Assembly (NCBI GenBank): GCA_023129485.1 | Contig: JAGMBY010000036.1 | Location: 1 to 44,009 of the forward strand | Reading direction: 5' to 3' | Source: Actinomycetes bacterium | Lineage (GTDB): Bacteria; Actinomycetota; Humimicrobiia; JAHJRV01 | DNA length: 44,009 bases | Shown here: in pieces, positions 41,398 to 44,009 of the stretch | Layout: each line of letters opens with the position of its first letter | Position numbering within the stretch: position 1 is the stretch's first letter | Notes under the pieces: model-generated | Databases searched by the model: none | What the model was told of the DNA's origin: nothing | What the model saw: only the letters and a program-made list of their open reading frames with translations | Program-made: the position numbers and the translations under genes

Positions 41398-41525
41398 TGT
41401 CATTGCGACCCTGAGTGGAGCGAAGGGGAAGCAATCCCAGAATTTAACAGTTTATTCTAAAGGAGATTGCTTTGTCGCTTACGCTCCTCGCAATGACAAT
41501 AAGATATTAATCTCCTCGCAATGAC
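41398..41525. repeat. Interspersed inverted repeat, copy F (three arms)
   Basis: The left arm TGTCATTGCGACCCTGAGTG with GAGCGAAGGGGAAGCAATCC (41398-41438) faces GGAGATTGCTTTGTCGCTTA with CGCTCCTCGCAATGACA (41462-41498). A further partial arm, CTCCTCGCAATGACA, repeats at 41511-41525. This copy uses the CATTGCGA/TCGCAATG variant in place of CATTCTGA. Confidence 0.75.
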
Positions 41526-41596
41526 AGCATTGACTGAATATTTACATTTTCAGATCTATATTAACTTTTTTTCAATAAACTTTTATAGTAAGAATT

Positions 41597-42367
41597 TTAA
41601 TCAGTTAAATTAAAAACAAAAATTGCTAATGTAATCATAACTACTGCAAATATTGATATAACCAATATATTGATAAAAAATGGATGTGCTAAAAATGTCC
41701 TATCTTCTAACATTACATATCTTAGAGCATCTATACTATAACTTAGAGGGTTTAGATTAACTAAATATTCTAACCATTTTGGCAATTCTTTTAATGGAAA
41801 CATTGCACCAGATAAAAAGAACATAGGCATAACTAAAAAATTCATTATCATATTAAAACCTTGCATACTTTTCATTCTTGATGCAATTAATATTCCAAGT
41901 GAAGTAAGAGCGAAGGAGGTTAATAAAATTAATAAACAAATTTTAATAATCATTGGAAAATTTAGTTTTATATGAAGCAAAGGGGCAAATATAAGCAATA
42001 TTATTCCCTGAAAAAGAGATATAGTGCTACCACTTAGAGCTTTCCCAACAACTATTGATGTTCTTGAGATTGGGGCAACCAATATCTCCTTTAAAAAACC
42101 AAATTCTCTATCCCATACTATTGAGAATGCTGAAAAAAGTGAGGTAAATAGGACTATCATTCCTAATATTCCTGGATAAACAAAATCCATATACCAATCT
42201 CCTCCTCTTCCCCCAAACATTCCAAATGCACTAGACAGTCCACTTCCTAAAATAAATAGATAAAGTGAAGGTCTTGTTATACCTGTGATAAGACGAGGTT
42301 TATCCCTGAAAAATCTTTTTATATCTCTTAACCAGATTATGTAAATTCCTTTTAAATCTCTTATCAT
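41597..42367 (-). CDS. ABC-2 type transporter permease (DrrB-like)
   Basis: A 256-residue membrane protein with about six hydrophobic helices. The N-terminus IIWLRDIKRFFRDKPRLITG and the central FGFLKEILVAPISRTSIVVG and LSGAMFPLKELPKWLEYLVN are typical of ABC-2 exporters of the daunorubicin/nodulation (DrrB/NodJ) group. Its ATPase lies just upstream on the same strand, 138 bases away. The exported compound is not predictable; lipids, drugs or polysaccharide precursors are usual. Confidence 0.88.
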   Translation of the reverse strand: MIRDLKGIYIIWLRDIKRFFRDKPRLITGITRPSLYLFILGSGLSSAFGMFGGRGGDWYMDFVYPGILGMIVLFTSLFSAFSIVWDREFGFLKEILVAPISRTSIVVGKALSGSTISLFQGIILLIFAPLLHIKLNFPMIIKICLLILLTSFALTSLGILIASRMKSMQGFNMIMNFLVMPMFFLSGAMFPLKELPKWLEYLVNLNPLSYSIDALRYVMLEDRTFLAHPFFINILVISIFAVVMITLAIFVFNLTD

Positions 42368-42505
42368 ACTTATTTATCCTATTATTATTTATCAGTTTTA
42401 TAAAAAATTGAGTTAACATTTTTAACATTTTCTTTAATTATTCAGTCTCTAACTCTTCCCATATAAGGAGAAGGAATTTTTAAATAAATTATTAAATTTA
42501 GAATT

Positions 42506-43507
42506 TTAGCGACGCATTCTCCCCATTTTAAAACGTTTTCTCATTCTATCTAAACCGCTTACAGTTTCCTCTCTTATTTTTTTTCCTGTCAAACTCAAGA
42601 ATACATCATCTAAAGTTGGTTTCCTTGCACTTATTGAAATAATCTCCTCTTTAGATTCTTTTATAAACTTGGGGATGAATTTTTCAGAATCATAAACTTC
42701 AAACTGGATCTTGTTATTATAAAAAATTATATTTTTTACTTTTTTTTTCTTCAGTTCTTCATTTAAACTTCTATTATCAGAAGTTTCAACAGTTATAATA
42801 TCTCCTCTTACCCTCTTTTTTAAATTTATAGGAGTATCCATAGCGATAATTTTCCCTACATCTATAATAGCTATTCTGTCACAATTCTCTGCTTCATCCA
42901 TGTAATGAGTTGTAAGAAAAATTGTAATATTTTCTTTTTCTTTCAAGTCTCTAATGTATTCCCATACCCTATTTCTTGTTTGGGGGTCAAGACCTAAAGT
43001 AGGTTCATCTAAAAAAAGTACTTTTGGATAATGTATTAATCCTCTTGCTATCTCCAACCTTCTTTTCATACCACCGGAGAAGTTAAGCACCAAATCATTT
43101 TTTCTATCCTTTAGTTCTACAATTTCTAAAACTTCATCAATTCTTTTCTTTGCTATTTTTCTTTCAATGTTGTAAACCATAGCATGAAATTCTAGATTCT
43201 CCTTAGCTGTTAGCCAATCATCCAAACTTGGATCCTGAAAAACAAGTCCGATACATTGTCTAACCTTATTTCTATTTTTTGTAACATCATAACCGTTTAG
43301 AACAGCCTCTCCACTTGTTGGAGAAAGTAGTGTGCATAGCATATCTATTGTTGTAGTCTTTCCTGCACCATTTGGACCTAAAAAACCGAATATTTCACCT
43401 TCATTAACATTAAAACTCACTTCGTTTACTGCAGTTAAATTCTTGAACCTTTTAGTAAGTTTTTTAACAGATATAATTGTATTCAATTTATCTCTTTCTA
43501 TTAGCAC
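42506..43507 (-). CDS. ABC-2 type exporter ATPase (DrrA-like)
   Basis: About 333 residues. Walker A GFLGPNGAGKTT near 42-53, signature LNFSGGMKRRLEIARGL, Walker B VLFLDEPTLGLD and TTHYMDEAENCDRI are all intact. A C-terminal domain of about 90 residues ends ISISARKPTLDDVFLSLTGK, the mark of the DrrA branch, followed by an Arg-rich tail (MRKRFKMGRMRR). The first start codon is GTG at 43507 without a clear ribosome site; a TTG at 43486 with AGAAAGAGA upstream is an alternative. It pairs with the permease encoded downstream. Confidence 0.9.
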   Translation of the reverse strand: MLIERDKLNTIISVKKLTKRFKNLTAVNEVSFNVNEGEIFGFLGPNGAGKTTTIDMLCTLLSPTSGEAVLNGYDVTKNRNKVRQCIGLVFQDPSLDDWLTAKENLEFHAMVYNIERKIAKKRIDEVLEIVELKDRKNDLVLNFSGGMKRRLEIARGLIHYPKVLFLDEPTLGLDPQTRNRVWEYIRDLKEKENITIFLTTHYMDEAENCDRIAIIDVGKIIAMDTPINLKKRVRGDIITVETSDNRSLNEELKKKKVKNIIFYNNKIQFEVYDSEKFIPKFIKESKEEIISISARKPTLDDVFLSLTGKKIREETVSGLDRMRKRFKMGRMRR

Positions 43508-43531
43508 ATATAATTATTTTAATATTTACAA

Positions 43532-43726
43532 CTATTTTTCTTTACCCTCTTCTTCTTTCCAGCAAGGGTCATTATATCCCAATGCTCTGCATTTTTCTGG
43601 GTGCTCAATTGGATATTTACCTAAATAGCAAATATAACTTATCCTTTCTCCAAAGCATTGTGGAGTAGTTTTATCAGTTGTTACTTTTGAGGGTATTACA
43701 TCCTCTCTAAAATGCTTGCAAGCCAT
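43532..43726 (-). CDS. Small cysteine-containing protein, unknown
   Basis: A 64-residue soluble protein that I do not recognise. Five Cys residues (3, 24, 33, 46 and 55) are spread through it (MACKHF, PQCFGER, YICYLGK, EKCRALGY, DPCWKEE), followed by a Glu/Lys tail; they could bind a metal or iron-sulfur cluster, but there is no known motif. AAGAGGTGAT lies upstream of the ATG at good spacing, which makes it a real gene. It is just upstream of the DrrA-like gene on the same strand, so it may be co-transcribed with the exporter. Confidence 0.6.
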   Translation of the reverse strand: MACKHFREDVIPSKVTTDKTTPQCFGERISYICYLGKYPIEHPEKCRALGYNDPCWKEEEGKEK

Positions 43727-43826
43727 TTTAAAAAATCACCTCTTAGTAGGAGATCATCCCTTTTAAGAATTTTCCTTTACATTTGTTATAGAAGCTTTAT
43801 AGAGAATATGAAGAATTAGTAATAAT

Positions 43827-44009
43827 TTATTCTTCTTTTGTTTCCTCTTCTTCAATAAAAGCTTTCTCCCGGATTTTTTCCTCAACTTCTTTTGCTTGTT
43901 TTATACCTGCTTCTATTGCACTGGAAATCCTTTTCTTTAAAGTATCAATAGTTGGACCCAATTTTTCTTTTGCTTCCTCGAATTTTTCTCTACCTTTTTC
44001 TGTTAATTC
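43827..44009 (-). CDS. C-terminal end of a charged helical protein (partial)
   Basis: The last 60 codons of a gene whose start lies beyond the window. The visible part is Lys/Glu-rich and helical (KGREKFEEAKEKL, TLKKRISSAIEAGIKQAKEV, then EEEETKEE before TAA). It resembles the tails of YtxH-like or other coiled-coil proteins, but such composition is not diagnostic. No function can be given. Confidence 0.6.
   Translation of the reverse strand, partial: ELTEKGREKFEEAKEKLGPTIDTLKKRISSAIEAGIKQAKEVEEKIREKAFIEEEETKEE

Noticed and set aside
1-44009. CRISPR arrays, rRNA or tRNA genes, prophage
   Set aside because: No regularly spaced direct repeats, no rRNA or tRNA sequence that I could recognise, and no phage structural or integrase genes were seen.

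Overview
The window is AT-rich (by eye about 70% A+T) and reads as the chromosome of a strictly anaerobic, probably syntrophic or fermentative bacterium. The grounds are an oxygen-sensitive class III ribonucleotide reductase, a tungsten-type aldehyde oxidoreductase tied to heterodisulfide-reductase-like (Hdr) subunits, a butyryl/crotonyl-CoA pathway with a ferredoxin-fused electron-transfer flavoprotein, and selenocysteine use. Candidate phyla such as Atribacterota or some Clostridia would fit, but nothing here (no rRNA) settles taxonomy.

Layout. 1-780: feoA followed by a decayed, 5'-deleted feoB in an island of clearly higher G+C. 1.1-4.0 kb: histidine phosphatase, HAD hydrolase, TrmO-like tRNA methyltransferase, nitroreductase. 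4.4-12.5 kb (minus strand): the most notable block, transcribed as MoaD-like carrier, AOR-family tungstoenzyme, four-cluster ferredoxin, HdrA fused to MvhD, HdrC, HdrB, polyferredoxin. HdrA is interrupted by one in-frame TGA at a conserved CxxC cysteine, directly followed by a SECIS-like hairpin. I read it as a selenoprotein of 822 residues and annotate it as one gene. 13.1-18.1 kb: a SLOG/TIGR00725 protein and nrdD-nrdG, with a 466-residue LAGLIDADG intein in NrdD and a tandem pair of NrdR boxes upstream. 18.6-25.3 kb: MFS transporter, PKD-domain protein, a bacterial eRF1-like protein, glycerate kinase, D-Ala-D-Ala ligase and an Ig-like lipoprotein.

25.6-32.7 kb: a PadR regulator with a perfect palindrome upstream, then thiolase, 3-hydroxybutyryl-CoA dehydrogenase, enoyl-CoA hydratase, acyl-CoA dehydrogenase, EtfB and ferredoxin-EtfA. 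33.1-35.2 kb: HtrA-type protease and an ECF-like sigma factor. 35.3-39.2 kb: a cobalamin riboswitch with its own terminator, then a BtuF-BtuC-BtuD uptake system whose ATPase carries an extra C-terminal domain. 39.5-44.0 kb: zf-HC2 (anti-sigma-like) protein, MBL-fold hydrolase, a second nitroreductase, a DrrAB-type exporter, a small Cys-rich protein and the end of a charged helical protein.

How the genes fit together (inference): the CoA pathway and the AOR/Hdr block both move electrons among ferredoxin, NAD(H) and low-potential carboxylate/aldehyde or acyl-CoA couples by flavin-based bifurcation or confurcation. A family of short inverted repeats (consensus near TGTCATTCTGAG...GAAGAATCTC) is scattered between genes throughout.
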